A DNA stretch of 64,000 bases from Tilletia caries (lineage: Eukaryota; Basidiomycota; Exobasidiomycetes; Tilletiales; Tilletiaceae): contig JALUTQ010000020.1 in the NCBI GenBank assembly GCA_032718865.1, forward strand, positions 558,001-622,000. Reading direction: 5' to 3'. Position numbers and translations under genes: made by a program. Shown here piece by piece: positions 31,533-42,971 of the stretch. Under the pieces are notes generated by a model that had not been told where the DNA came from, ran no database searches, and was given only the letters and a program-made list of their open reading frames with translations. Position 1 is the stretch's first letter. Each line of letters begins with the position of its first letter.

Positions 31533-32321
31533 TCGGAAGCAAAAGGGCCAAACCCTTACAGTGTGGGTCGCCTGAGCCTGTTTGTTGACCACATTGATAG
31601 GCTGTGACGCTGCGAGGAGCCGGGGCAAGCGCCCTCGTCGCTGTCGTAGTCGCTGACGTTGCCTTCCTCTTCGACTTGGGGAAAGAAGGAGAATTCTTGA
31701 TAGTCGTCCATCGAATCGTCGGAGGCCGTCAGGCCCCCTGCCCCACCTGCTCGGTGAGTGCACCCCAGAGCTCGGCAAGTGAAGATAGTGAGCATTTTTT
31801 CGAACAAAGTATAGTGAAAGTGAAGGGAGGTCTCAGCAGTCAGCCGGCCGACAAAGTATAGTTTAGTTATGAAAAGTTGAGATAGTGACTACTAGGTTGA
31901 GCGCTTTTTGCGACCGTTGCGGCCACATAGAAAACTGCGGCGGTCGCTGGTTTTGTCCCATCAGAGCTCTACCAAGTCACTAGGTAGTGAAGATAGTTGC
32001 AAGAGCTTTACAAAGTGATGTGAAATGAGTGTCTGATAATAATATAAACTGTTGATAGCAACTGGGTAGCAAACTATTAGTTACTTTCCTGACTGAGGGA
32101 GATTCAAAGTCGTGAGAAGAGTCTAAATTCGTGAGAAGCGAGGTCCACATCTCACGTTTGTGATATCACGATGGTAGTTCAATAGGGGCAAGACTTCTTC
32201 ATCGAAATCGTGTGAGAAGATGCAGCCAAAGTGTGAGAAGCCTCATTCTTTCAAAGCAGCAGAGACATTATACCATCACAACATCACCACATCTCACCCT
32301 CACCACAATCCGCAAGCTATC

Positions 32322-33812
32322 ATGCCGCGTTCATCCAATCGCAACATTATCGAACAGTCATTCACGGTACTGGCGCTCGCCAACGTGGAACAGACGATGG
32401 CGGACGCGTTCAGTGCGGACGAGAGAGGAGACGCAGCAGCAGCAGACAGCGATCTCGCGCACGCAGCCGAAATGCTGCAGGCTATCGATGCCGTGCATCA
32501 TCGTCGCTATTTGAGCACTCGCAGTGCTGTTGCAAGACTCGGCGTGACTATTGGAGAGCGACTTCTGGCCTACGAGCGAGACGAAGACTTTTTGCGGTAT
32601 CGACAGCTGGTCAAGATGGAGCCGGCCGCTTTTCGCAGTATCGTATCACGTTTGGCCGTCCACCCTATCTTCAACCCCAAGTACGGCAAGACTGCGCCCG
32701 TCGAGGATCAAATCGCCATTGCTTTGTTTCGCTTCGGTCACGACGGCAACGGCGCATCTGTCAAGAATACAGCGGAGCTATGCGCGTTCTCTGAAGGTTC
32801 AATCGTCAATTTTACCCGCACACTTTGCGCACTCGAGAAGAGTGTTTTGTGCTGGGCTAGTGAGGGGGAGAAGAAGGAGAGCAAGAAATGGGTGGAGGAC
32901 CGTTGCGGCGTCAAGAAGTGGAGGAATGGATATGCTTCGGTGGACGGAGTTCACATCTTGTGCGCTTGGGGACCAGGACTCGATGGAGGCGACTCGTTCA
33001 TGAACCGAAAACGGCGATTTTCCTTCAACATTCAGCTCATCACTCTGCTTCACACTTTACGAATCATAGGCTACGTTATAGGACACCGAGGCGCATCATC
33101 GGACGCAAGAGCATGGGCTTGTTCGGACATTGTCGCCACGCCGCGGCGATATCTCAACGAGGGCGAATGGATATGGGCCGATCTTGGCTACCCATATGCT
33201 CCCTATCTTGTTTCGCCATATCAGCATCTCGCAGCGACAAGGTCGGTTGATTTTCGCAGGTTCAACTACAATCTATCCAGCATCCGAATCCGCAGCGAGC
33301 ATGCGATGGCATACGTGAAAGGGCGATTCCCTGCGTTAAAGGGGTACAGAGGTCTATTGGCGACTCCAGAGGCCGAGGAATACGCGCAAGATTACATTTT
33401 GGCATGCCTTGTTGCCCATAACCTCGCCATGAAGGAGGATGATGCGGGAAGGTATCTGGTCTATGTGAAGGAGGGTCTGGAAAGGGAGATGCGACCGAAT
33501 GACGTTGATTGGAGCAATGTGAACGAAGACGAAGAGATGGAACGGTTAGCCGCAGAGGGAAGGGAGCGATCACACGAGGCCTGGTCAGTGTCTCAGCAAA
33601 ACGAGGCACAAGAGTATACCACCACAGACCGAAAGGATCTGCGGATCGACGAGGCCAAAGAACGAAGAGAAGGACTCCACGACGCTTTGAACAAGACGAG
33701 GAAGTTGCGCTTCGAGGACACCACCTGGAGATCGCGTCAGAAGGAGATGACGAGAGTGCAGCTAGCAGAGTCAGATAAGAGGAGGATGGACAGTATTCTA
33801 CGAGCGGCATGA
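32322..33812 (+). CDS. PIF-Harbinger transposase (DDE_Tnp_4)
   Basis: About 497 residues from ATG 32322 (MPRSSNRNIIEQ), chosen because the sequence before it looks like leader. An N-terminal helical region with VARLGVTIGERLL precedes the catalytic domain: Asp in YASVDGVHILCA, Asp in WIWADLGYPYAPYL, and Glu in IRIRSEHAMAYVKGRFPALKG. A long charged tail follows (residues about 390-497). The frame is uninterrupted. It is the nuclease of the Harbinger system, which works together with a Myb-like protein that carries it to the nucleus and binds the ends. One of the best-preserved transposase genes in the window. Confidence 0.92.
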   Translation: MPRSSNRNIIEQSFTVLALANVEQTMADAFSADERGDAAAADSDLAHAAEMLQAIDAVHHRRYLSTRSAVARLGVTIGERLLAYERDEDFLRYRQLVKMEPAAFRSIVSRLAVHPIFNPKYGKTAPVEDQIAIALFRFGHDGNGASVKNTAELCAFSEGSIVNFTRTLCALEKSVLCWASEGEKKESKKWVEDRCGVKKWRNGYASVDGVHILCAWGPGLDGGDSFMNRKRRFSFNIQLITLLHTLRIIGYVIGHRGASSDARAWACSDIVATPRRYLNEGEWIWADLGYPYAPYLVSPYQHLAATRSVDFRRFNYNLSSIRIRSEHAMAYVKGRFPALKGYRGLLATPEAEEYAQDYILACLVAHNLAMKEDDAGRYLVYVKEGLEREMRPNDVDWSNVNEDEEMERLAAEGRERSHEAWSVSQQNEAQEYTTTDRKDLRIDEAKERREGLHDALNKTRKLRFEDTTWRSRQKEMTRVQLAESDKRRMDSILRAA

Positions 33813-33901
33813 AGCAGTAATCCAAACGATGTCTTTATTATTTCATGTCTGATATCTCATATTTCGAGGTCTGTGGAAGTGAAGCTTAACATAGGTGGAT
33901 G

Positions 33902-35458
33902 CTAGTTCATTCTGGACAGCATGGCCATGATCAAGTCTCCTTGCTGCTTCTGAGCTTCGCGAGCGTTGATCGCCTCCATACGCCTCGTCTCGGCGTCCAT
34001 GCGTTGAATTTCCAGCTTCTCCTTCTCAATGTGGAGTCGTTCTCCATCCCTTTCCGCTTCCGCTTGCTGTCTGATTGTGGCCTGCTCATTGCGTTCATGG
34101 ATCGCCGCTTCCATGGTAGCCGCCAAGTCATCGACGGCAGTTGAGGAGCGCTGACTCTTCTTTGAGCTTCCTCCAGTCGGTCCGCTTGCTGGCGACAGCG
34201 CTCGTTTCTTGCCTTTCTTGTCGTTGTCCTTCTCGGGTTCTTTGGTGTCTTGATTATCTTGTCCATCCTCTTCCCCCTCGTCCTCATCGTCATCATCATC
34301 CTCTGTTCCATCCTCACTCCCTGCTCGAAGACCATTCTTCTCAAGTGCAATCAAACCCTCTCCTCCCCCTACCCTTCCCCTCCTTGGAGCTGATGTCCGT
34401 CTGTCCCGACGCATAGCATGCCAGTCCTCGAAATAGAAACATTTCTTGACTGCATTCTGCCGTTCGACTTGCAAAGGTCCTTCTCGTGGGATCTCCGACG
34501 CATCCTTCCCTCTTCCGGCCACACTGAGTTCCTTTAGTGCGGCCTCGTACTTGCTGTCCATGTATTCGATCTGTCGTCTGACTGGGAGAAATGCTTGGGG
34601 ATCCGCTTTGCCCAGAAAAGATCCGCATTCCTCGTTGAGATATTGTGCGCATTCACGAAGCAGTGTATTCGTGTTGATCTTCCTTCCTGAGTCAGAGTCC
34701 GAGCGACCGGGCAACATCGCCTGCTGAAGAAGAGGGTGGCTTTTCATGAATTTGACGATCGTTGACCTCTCCTCGTTGGTCCATTTGTGCCGTGGTTCTT
34801 TGTCCACTGCCGAAGCGGATTTATTTTTGCGACCTGCGTTTGCTTGTGCTGTGGGACCAGACTCATTTCCTCCATCCTCAGCATCGACGCCTCCCGCATC
34901 TGCATCTTGCGCATTGCCATCACCTGAGGGCGCGCTGGATGCTGCAGCAAGTATCTGCGTTCATGATTCATCGGAACAAACTTGGTAAGTACTCTGATGG
35001 TCTGGAGCAGGCAGCAGATAGCAGACATCAGACTTCAGACAACTGACCTGTTGCCTCTCGTAGTCGCTCAATCCATCAAGGTCATCCGCATCCCGCAACG
35101 GTGAGTCCTTTCCTTCAATTGCAGGAGCAGCGGGTGTGGGCGGCAGAGGTGTGGCACGCAGACGGGCCTGAAGTGCCGCTCCAGGCGCAGGAGGTGGCGG
35201 CGGAGGCGGAGGGTGGATAGAATCTGCTCCCATCACAGAAGGAGGACTGACGCGCGGGTCGGGCGCATCAGGCAGCAGTGCTGGGCTGCGAAGAGGAGTT
35301 GGGAACTGCTGAAGAGTAGAAGAGGGGAGGGAGGAAGAAACGGGAGGGGTAGGAGAAACATCAGCGGCTTCAGGACGGGCGGCGACGCTTTGGGGAGCTG
35401 TACGGCGCGCGCCTGAGCGAGTCTGCTTGGGAGGAATGCTGCTTTTCTTGGGGGCCAT
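33902..35458 (-). CDS. Harbinger partner protein (Myb/SANT-like)
   Basis: Two exons, 35458-35048 and 34954-33902, joined by a 93-bp GTCAGT..CAG intron in phase, about 488 residues. Exon 1 opens MAPKKSSIPPKQTRSGARR and is Pro/Ser-rich with a poly-Pro run. Exon 2 holds a trihelix/SANT-like region: KWTNEERSTIVKFMKSHP, then YLNEECGSFLG and FLPVRRQIEYMDSKYEAALKEL. An acidic EDDDDDEDEGEEDG section, a basic KKGKKRALSP motif and a long C-terminal coiled coil (EAERDGERLHIEKEKLEIQ) follow. The layout matches proteins that bind Harbinger ends and recruit the transposase. No internal stops. Confidence 0.75.
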
Positions 35459-36018
35459 GACGGATTGAAGACAAAGGCGATAGAAAGCTGCTGGTGGGGA
35501 GGTGATGCTTGATGGATTGAATCAATGAAGAGGTTGACTGGTTGTTTTTTTTCTTGCTGACATTTCAGTCTGACTCGTCTTCTCCTCTTCTCACAACAGG
35601 GGCCCTCAAAGAGCTACGTGTGAGAACCACCTTCTTTTCCGATTTCGCTGGAGCTAAAATATCTCACGTTTACACTTTGAATCTCCCTCTGATAGTTACT
35701 TACTAGCGACTACCTTAACTTGGCAGCACTACTAGTGATAGCAAGTGACTTCAAGTTCAACATGAAGACGACCTCACTATCTCCATACTTTCTTCACTTT
35801 CCCGGCCCCGCCAAAGTGAAAGTTCACTATTTTTTTTTTCGACGGCTCGGAGGCCAAAGGATAGTGAAAGTTTCACTACTAGTTCTTACTTCCAAGTTAC
35901 AAAGTATACGAAGTGAAGGAAGTTGCCGAGGCATGGTGCACCCTGCCACGACTTCTTTCCATAACGACGTGGATTCGACGTGTGCGGGTGTGCCTTTGGA
36001 CTCCTCCCTCCGCTCCAA

Positions 36019-36166
36019 GATCCCTCACGCCCCAACGGCCCTTGCCCCTGGGTGGACCTCTGCCTGTCGCTATGTCCCCGCCGGTTCTCGTTGATTCTTG
36101 GGTGAGTGGTCCCGTCTAGCAGTTGTTGGTGCAAGCACGTAGCGGAACTTGACTGACATTGTAACC
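36019..36166. other. Junction between copia 3' break and host sequence
   Basis: The copia RT frame stops at 36167, just before its YVDD box. The sequence to the left is unrelated to copia, so the element's RNase H and 3' LTR were lost here. Confidence 0.6.
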
Positions 36167-38659
36167 CTAGGCCACCACGACTGCTGTGTCACCACTGCCG
36201 TAGATAAACACAGCAGGGTCGACTGTGGAAGGGGTAAATCCGAGTTCGATCAAGGCCGAGCGGAGCGTGAAGTACCATTCGCGGCCGGACTGCTTTAGTC
36301 CATAGAGGGCGCGTTTGAGGCAGCAGACGAGGTTCTTAGCGCCGGGAGCTTCAAAGAGCGGGGGCTGACGCATGTATATGGGGCTCTTGAGCTTGCCATA
36401 CAGGTAGGCGGTGACGACGCCGAGTTGATGTACGTGCCAACCCAAGTAGACGGCGAGGGCAAGGAGGGTGTGGATGGTGACAAGGCGTGTGACCGGGGCG
36501 TACGTCTCGTCGTAGTCAACTCCTGGGGTCTGGCTGAACCCCTGAGCCACCAATCGGGCTTTGTACCGAGCCCCGACACCTTGCGCGTCGAGTTTGAGTT
36601 TGAATACCCACCGAGACCCGACCGCGTCGCGGTTCGGAGGTAGTTCCTCGAGCACCCAAGTGCCCATCTCCGCATGGGATCCCATCTCTTCTCTCATCGC
36701 CTCCAACCACAGGCCCCAATCCGTACGCCGCATTGCCTCCCTGAGTGTATCCAGCTCGAGCTCGATCCCGTCGGCAGACAGTTGAGCCTTGAACGCCATT
36801 GCAAAGGACTCGTTCTGTCGAAGCACTGCCCTTGATGTCTCCCTCTGCTATCGCCCTACTGCTTGGCGCTGCGCGTGCTGCCTTGTCTGGTACTGAACCG
36901 TGGGAGTGGGGCGCACACGAGCACGAGGAGGAGGAGCTGCTGGGGATGACGCAGGGGCGAGAGCCGGAACAGGAGCTGCTGCAGGGGCAGGACCTGGTAG
37001 TCGGGCTGATGTCGGGAGAGGTGCCGGGGCAGGAGCAGGGTATGGCACTCCCACCGATGTTGGAGCTGCTGCAGGCGGCTCCACCTCCTCAATAGTTGCT
37101 GCTGGGGTAGCTGGTGGGGGAGGACGAGGACCAACGACAACGATGCGAGGACGAACACCAGGGACACGATGGATGGTGTTGACTGTCACCTCTGCCGGGA
37201 AGCGCGTCGGTTCTTCGGGGTGACTGATGGTGGTGAAGTCGTACGCTTTGTCTTCGTGGAAGTCAGCGTCTGTGGTGATCGTCGTCTCGCCGGTGTCCGG
37301 GAAATGGATCTTGTAACCCTTCCTCTCCTTGTCGTACCCCACAAATACCCCAGCACGAGATCGGAACGCAAGGCTATGTTTGCGCGCCTTGTCCGATAGT
37401 CTCGCAAAGGCGAGGCACCCAAACACTCGCAAGATGCTGAGGTCGGGTAGCGTGCCGTGCCAGATCTCGAAGGGGGTCTTTCCTCCAAGGACTGAGCTTG
37501 ATGAAAGGTTTCGGAGGTACGCCGCCGTGCTTGCTGCCTCTCCCCAGTACTCAAGCGGCAGCTGGCGGGCGTGGAGGAGGGGTCGCATGGTATTCTTGAT
37601 GAGGCCAACATATCGCTCTGCAACGCCGTTCTGCTGTGCCGTGTAGGCGCAGGACTTCTCCTGCCTGGCGCCTGAGATGACAGCTCGGATTGCTGCGTTG
37701 TCGAGCTTCACACCCCCATCTGTCCGAAGGCAAGCAATGGGTCCCTTGAAGGAGACTACTTCGCGGAGCCAGTCGGAGAACTTGCTGACGAAGTCCGACT
37801 TGCGCGCCAAGGAGAGAACCCAGACCATCCTGGTGTAGTCGTCGACCAGAACAGCTAGGTACTCCGCGCCGCCGAGAGATGGGACGATGAGCCGGCCGGT
37901 AAGGTCGGCGTGGACGAGCTCAAGTGCACACGTCGTCTTGGTGGTAGAGGTTGGGAAGGGGGACCGCTTGATGTTGGTGAGGGAGCATACTTCGCATAGA
38001 GCGGCGAATAGTCTGCTCCTCTTTGCGAGCTGCTCGGGCAGCCCTGTGCTGTTCTTGGCAAGGTGTGGGAGGGAAGAATTCCCCATGTGGCCCAACCGCT
38101 CGTGCCACAATGCCCAAATCACCTTGAGCCATTCTGGTAGGCTATCGACAAGAGAAGGGGCCAGCTCCTCGCCGTCGGATGCGCCGCTTCGCTCTTCATC
38201 CATGATGGCGGTGATGAAAGCGGTAATCTCCGTATTTCCCACCATTGGGATCAAATACGCTTGGGACGCCGGTGACCAAGGTGCTGTAATGACGAAGCAC
38301 TGGTCGAATGGGTCCGTGACCACCGCATTGAGCTGTTCCGTGAACTCAACTCGCAGGTGATCCTCGTTCAATTTGAAAACCGAAATCAGGTTGAACTCCA
38401 GTCCAGGAACGTGGAGGACATCGTAAAGCGTGAGGTATGTTTCGTTAGGTGCTGTGGTGAGGAGAGTGACCGTTCCCTTGCCAACAGCGCGGGTGCGCTT
38501 CCCATCAGCCGTGACGATGACTGTGGAGTCAGGCTGAAGGGTGGAGAAGGCCCAGGCGTGAGGGGTCATGTGGGAGCTGGCTCCCGAGTCGATGACCCAT
38601 TTGTGAATGCGCCTTGCACCGGGGCTTGTGGTGACCGCCGGAGGCAAGGCGCCGAGTCC
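36167..38659 (-). pseudogene. Ty1/copia pol: protease, integrase and truncated RT
   Basis: One frame on the minus strand, broken only by a TAG at 36848-36850. In order: protease (KWVIDSGASSHMTPHAWAF), GAG-pre-integrase (LWHERLGHMGNSSLPHLAKN), integrase core (HADLTGRLIVPSLGG with LVDDYTRMVWV, then LRTDGGVKL and QNGVAERYVG), the GKTPFEIWHG block, then RT (WVFKLKLDAQGVGARYKARLVAQGF and PVTRLVTIHTLLALAV). The first RT catalytic Asp is Gly (HQLGVVTAYLYGKL where the family has DVKTAFL), and the frame ends before YVDD. It is inactive. Confidence 0.9.
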
Positions 38660-40018
38660 CTATTGAGGGCGGCCAAAGTAGGGAAGCTGGGTGTGGTCGG
38701 GTTCCTGTCGCTCGCTAATGCGATGGCCGAGGGAGGGCATCGTGTAATGAGGTGGCTGATGTTGAGAAGTGCCAAATGAGGAATCTGCCAATCGTCGGTC
38801 ACCGATGCTCATCAACGCTCGGTGCAGTGTCGCCTCAATAGAGGCTAGCCGGGAGAACGTTGCAGCCGTCATGTCGGGCTCAGTGGACATATGGCGGGGG
38901 CGGTGGGGAGCCTGATTTGCTTGTTCCCGCGCAAGATGCGAGTTCGGATGAGGTGGCTCGCCAGCCAGTCGACGTCTGCAGGCCTGCATACGATGGACGG
39001 TCTTGGTACAATGCCAGCACGTCATGCTGCTGCTGCCTGTGCCTCGTCCAGTGCTTCGCCCTTGACGGCGCTGTGGATTGGGCCGGTTGTTGCCAGAACC
39101 TGATTGATGCTGAGGAGGGTTTGTAGCGGCGCGGCCCACCTGTGTTTGGAGGGCTCGTGCTCCGTCCTCCTCGCCGATTACAGGGTGCATGCCTGCAGTG
39201 AGAGACTCCTCGCCGGCAAAGCGACCGATCACCTGGTCGAAGGTGTAATGGGTACCATTCTGCCATGCCTCCTGTATGGCCGTGCGGAGCGACTGGAACC
39301 TGGGCGTATTGAAGGTCGTGAGAGCGGCTTCGACCTTCACATCCTCGAGCACCGCGCGGCCACCGGTGGCAGGGCAGACCTGGGTAAAGAGGCTTTGAAG
39401 CTGCTGGGCAGCCTCCGTCACCGTCAGGGCTCCAAGCTTGAAGTCCTTATGGCATTTTCAGCCGCACGCTTTGAGCCGAGGTCCTTGCCCGCATATTTGG
39501 CTGAAAGCGCATCCCAAAGGCGACCACCGTCGAAATTGCCGGAGGACGTTTCTTCATTGAAACTTTGAAGAACGTCGACGTGCAGAGTCTGGAGGAGGAG
39601 ACCGTGAACGGCGATAAGGTCTGCCGAGCGATGGGCGGCAGCTTCCTCTCGGTCGATCGGCTTGTCGTCCGAGGGGGCAAAGATGTTCCTATAGGCATCA
39701 ACACTGGTGGAGGGGTCCTTCTGGAGCAAATGCCAGTATCGACCACCTAGGTAGGGAACGAAGAGCCCCAAGAGCATCATCCTCCAGGTGACGAAGTCCT
39801 TGGTGCCCGTGAGCACGGGGACAGTCTTGTTGACCTTGAGCTCCGAATCCTTCTCCGATCGGCGAGCTCTGGCCATGGCGACGAGCTTGGCGGCAGAGTC
39901 GGCGGATCCGTAGATGTTGAAACCCAAGGCACCGATGCTTGAGGTTGAGGTAAGGCCGATGTCTCCGAGGACATTCTCTGCGGCTGGGTTCTTGGGGTTG
40001 GGGGTAGTAGTAGAAGTC
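38660..40018 (-). pseudogene. Ty1/copia gag with zinc knuckle, frameshifted
   Basis: Starts at ATG 40018 (MTSTTTPNPKNP). The capsid-like part (TKDFVTWRMMLLGLFVPYLG, then GRLWDALSAKYAGKDLGSKR) runs to about 39450, where one base is gained or lost, and then continues TVTEAAQQLQSLFTQVCPA through a basic, Gln/Arg-rich region to a CX2CX4HX4C zinc knuckle (CWHCTKTVHRMQAC). It ends at a single in-frame TAG (38660-38662), after which pol continues in the same frame. Gag packages element RNA in virus-like particles. The frameshift disables this copy. Confidence 0.85.
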
Positions 40019-40127
40019 ATTTGTGGACTATAGGTCGTAAAGTCGTAGAGTCGTGAGCGGGTGATCAGCCCAGTGAGAAGACGGCGCCGAGAGAGGAGAA
40101 GAGAGTAAAGAACGTGAGTAACCAGTT

Positions 40128-40162
40128 GCACAACTAGTAGAGCATTGGGCTCATAACCTGTC
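40128..40162 (-). promoter_or_regulatory. Copia primer-binding site (tRNA-Met internal type)
   Basis: The plus strand reads like the anticodon-arm half of a tRNA-Met (AGAGCATTGGGCTCATAACC, anticodon CAT), so the element strand is complementary to it. Copia elements commonly prime from such an internal Met-tRNA half. It lies 110 bp upstream of gag. Confidence 0.6.
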
Positions 40163-40951
40163 GCAGTTCCCACTTCCCAATGAAGAGAGCCTGCGGCTGC
40201 TCTCGTCAGCCTACTCACCTTGTGGTTTGTAGACCGGAATACGTTGTGCAAAGGTGAAGAGTAAGGAGAGATGGGGACGAGTGAAGGTGATGGAAAGGGT
40301 TATGAATTGAGAGAAAAGTGAGAGAAAGGCGAGGCTACTTATAGGAAAGCGAGCATGCTACGGGAGAAGTGATAGACCGAAATGAGAGGGAAGAATCATG
40401 CCACAACGGAGACGATGCAAAGGGAGCCCAGAGCGACCCAGAGCGGAGAGAAGGTGGATCGAAGCTGAGACGAGGGCTTGATGCTGATGCTGGAGAGGTG
40501 GTAGTTGAAAGCGGAGAAGGAATCGATGCGGAGTTGTGGCCACGTCCTGAAGCGGAGTTGATGCTGAACGAAACACGAAGCCAACACATGTCCGAATTCG
40601 ACAGCGTGCACTGCCACACAGCGAGAACAATAACCCCAGGCCTGCCGCGAGGCACCACGGCAGACGAAAAGTCGCTCGAATTGATTTTAAGGCGCCTCGT
40701 TGACCGGTTTGTCCGCGGCGATCAAGGCGTCCACATAGGCGGGCACGCGACGGAAGCTCGCCATCTCATCACCCAGGGACCAGGGAAGCGCCCAATATTT
40801 TTGTTTAGCCTTGTTTGTATAATGCATGCACATTGGCCTCGTGCCCGAGAGAGTGCTTGATCTGGGATTGCATTGCTTTGCCGGAAGACTGGACAGTGAC
40901 GAGCAGTGGTGCATATTATACTATAGTATGTCACTTTTGAAGCATAATGTA
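40163..40951 (-). repeat. Probable copia 5' LTR region (borders not defined)
   Basis: On the element strand a TATA-like CTATAAGTAG occurs at about 40340, about 180 bp before the primer-binding site, as in an LTR U3/R/U5. No second LTR remains to fix the ends. No gene seen. Confidence 0.4.
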
Positions 40952-42971
40952 CTATGTATATAGTATAAGCTTGGCGATCTTGCGTAACCTTTGTCGGGTC
41001 GACCTTTGCTTTGCGCGAGCTCCCAGAAAGATCTGCACCGCGTCTCGGATGGGATGCTTCTCTGCGAGAGCCTGAAGATCCTTATGGGGTACCCTCACGC
41101 CGAACTCACTACCTGTTGCTTTCTTGATTCGGTCCAAAGAGCTTTCGATCAAGGTCTTGAGGCGCTCCATCTCCGTGGAGCTTTCAATGTTGTCCAGCTC
41201 GGACTTGGTGAGATCGGTCGGAATTGCGAGATCTTGAACCGCTACTCCGCTCTTGTCATCATCGGAGCTCGAACGACGCAGGGCTTGTGCCATCGCCCGC
41301 GTAGCGTACCCTCCCCACTGCAAATAGAAGCGGTTGCTCCTCTCCAGGTTGTCTTTGATGTTCGTGGGAAGGCTCTCCTCCATAGCCAGTGCCGTCCAAA
41401 TCACATTGGCGGTATCATGAGTGTAGTGTCTGAAGAGTCGAGAATAAAGATGTAAATAGTAATCTCCCAGGACCTGAAATCATAGGACAAAGTCACTCAC
41501 CTCCTGGTCACATCGCGAAGAAGACCGTGTCCCAAAGCCCCTTTGGCTGCTTCCGCGCCGAGCATGATCGTCATGCGGTTGCCGACCTCTTGTCGGAAAG
41601 CCTATCCGCCGACCCTTGGAAGGCCGGCCTTGACACAGACGGCGCCGATGATAGCGGCCAATGGCCATGTTTGCGCCTCCGAGAGGCACACTTTCTTCGA
41701 GCTTACCGGTTCCGGCTCGACCAGCGACGAAAAGAGGCCCGCTTCCTTGGCATTCGAATGTTGACGAACTGCTTGAAAGGAAAGTTTCGATGTCGGGAAC
41801 GGGCTTGTTCATGGTTGTGTCCACTACCACGCCCCGTGAGATGAGCCAGGGGATCATCACAGCTGTGAGTTCGAAGAAGGCGTTATGGGCCTGTGTCAAG
41901 AGAGAATGATGAGAAGTGAGTATAGAATCTGGTCACTCGCAGGGCTGTAGAATGACCTTGGTTACGGAGTGGATAATCCATGTCTGCCGATGTGCGGCGT
42001 CAAGTGCGCCTGCGAAGCCCTTGAGGTTCTTGATCGTGATCTCGACGGTGAAAAGCAAATGTCCTCGCTTGACGATCTTGATGTCTTGAATCCGAGGAAC
42101 GCTACGCTGCCCTACTTCAGCCTGTACAAGCGAAGAAGGGCGCAAGCCACTGTAAAAGCTTAGCAGAATGAGGACTTGAGTCTGCATGGAGGATGGCACC
42201 GTGAAAGGAGACTGATTCATGCGCTCCTCAAGCTGTAGAACGAACAGATCGGTAAGAATCAAGATCCAAATCAGCTCGGGAAACTTGAAGAAAACACTCA
42301 CCACTAGAAGCATGAGAGTCAGCTCGGAGCGACCGTAGAACTTGCGGTCTTTACCGTGCCGCTCGAGATTGTTGCTGACGGCAAGTTTCACCGCGAACAT
42401 TCGAAGCTGATGTACGAGGCCGTCGTGATGGTCTGCACGTTTTCCACGAAGCAGAGGTAAAACTGTGTCCGCGTCTCTAATCTCGCGAATCACCCCGCCG
42501 ACCAACATCTCTTGCCATCACCGCAGCGTCTGTGCCATCACCCCCCCCCCCCCCTCCCCGCGAGTGCTCCAGTCGGAACTGTCTTGAAATACATAAGCAT
42601 TAGTGTCTGAGTGGCTAGGAATCTCGATGGGCAAAAAATACCTGGAGATATCTGCACAGTCTTCGAGCAAGGCCGCCATCGGGGGCGCAGGGCTCCACAT
42701 CATGGTAAAAAGCCTTGCTGTACGTAGAGTATCTATCAAGGAAATGGTTTCTCAGTCGATGTGCTGTAAGCGCTGCATGCACAGAAAGGAGCAAAGTGTA
42801 AGTGGGCTAACGTTAGTGCAGCTGGAGTGGAGTCTGGACAAGATAGCACTCACCACTGTCAAATTGCTGTTCAGAATCGGTCCACGTCTTCTGGGCGCGT
42901 CCCAGATGTTCCATAGCCTCTTCCTTAGTTTGCGCAGCCAATGCCATGGCGATTGTCGAGCGGCCAGCCAT
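40952..42971 (-). pseudogene. DUF3435/Crypton-type tyrosine recombinase
   Basis: A multi-exon minus-strand gene, starting near ATG 42971 (MAGRSTIAMALAAQTKEEA) with a GTGAGT donor at about 42855. The central exon holds FYGRSELTLMLLVVSVFFKFPE and SMQTQVLILLSFYSGLRPSSLV, the latter bearing the first catalytic Arg region, then RIQDIKIVKRGHLLFTVEIT with IKNLKGF. Further on: AFRQEVGNRMTIMLGAEAAK with ALGHGLLRDV (the R...GH block) and, across a 71-bp intron (41500-41430), TRRHYTHDTANVIW with the nucleophile Tyr. A TAG directly before AFRQEV and a frame change near 41720 suggest decay, unless an intron removes them. The family integrates circular DNA; relatives are Crypton and Starship recombinases. 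Confidence 0.7.

Larger units (their letters stand above)
32095..35689. mobile_element. PIF-Harbinger element 1, complete
   Basis: 3595 bp with 16-bp inverted ends GAGGGAGATTCAAAGT. Subterminal CGTGAGA/TCTCACG words are repeated at both ends (for example 32111, 32130, 32151, 35610 and 35663), likely binding sites for the partner protein. It contains a DDE transposase (+) and a Myb/SANT-like partner (-) arranged tail to tail. Comparison with the empty copy at 29145-29160 shows clean insertion at CTGA, with TGA duplicated (TNA-type target). Confidence 0.92.
31766..35935. mobile_element. hAT-like MITE, group B, element B, carrying a Harbinger insertion
   Basis: Ends CAGAGCTCGGCAA and CATGCCTCGGCAAC (inverted), flanked by a perfect 8-bp duplication GTGCACCC at 31758-31765 and 35936-35943. 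Outside the Harbinger element (32095-35689) it is the same sequence as element A (28831-29401) with small differences. Confidence 0.93.
31556..36018 (-). pseudogene. Unknown acidic protein frame interrupted by MITE B
   Basis: On the minus strand the frame at 36018-35944 (HVESTSLWKEVVAGCT) continues without a shift into 31765-31556 (GGLTASDDSMDDYQEFSFFP, then DYDSDEGACPG) when element B and one copy of its duplication are removed. The joined piece is about 100 residues, acidic, with no domain. The continuity shows the site was coding-like before the insertion. The upstream end is cut by a TGA. Confidence 0.4.

Noticed and set aside
31766..35935. Autonomous hAT element carrying its own transposase
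   Set aside because: The encoded enzyme is a Harbinger DDE_Tnp_4 with its own TIRs nested inside the MITE; it is not a hAT transposase.
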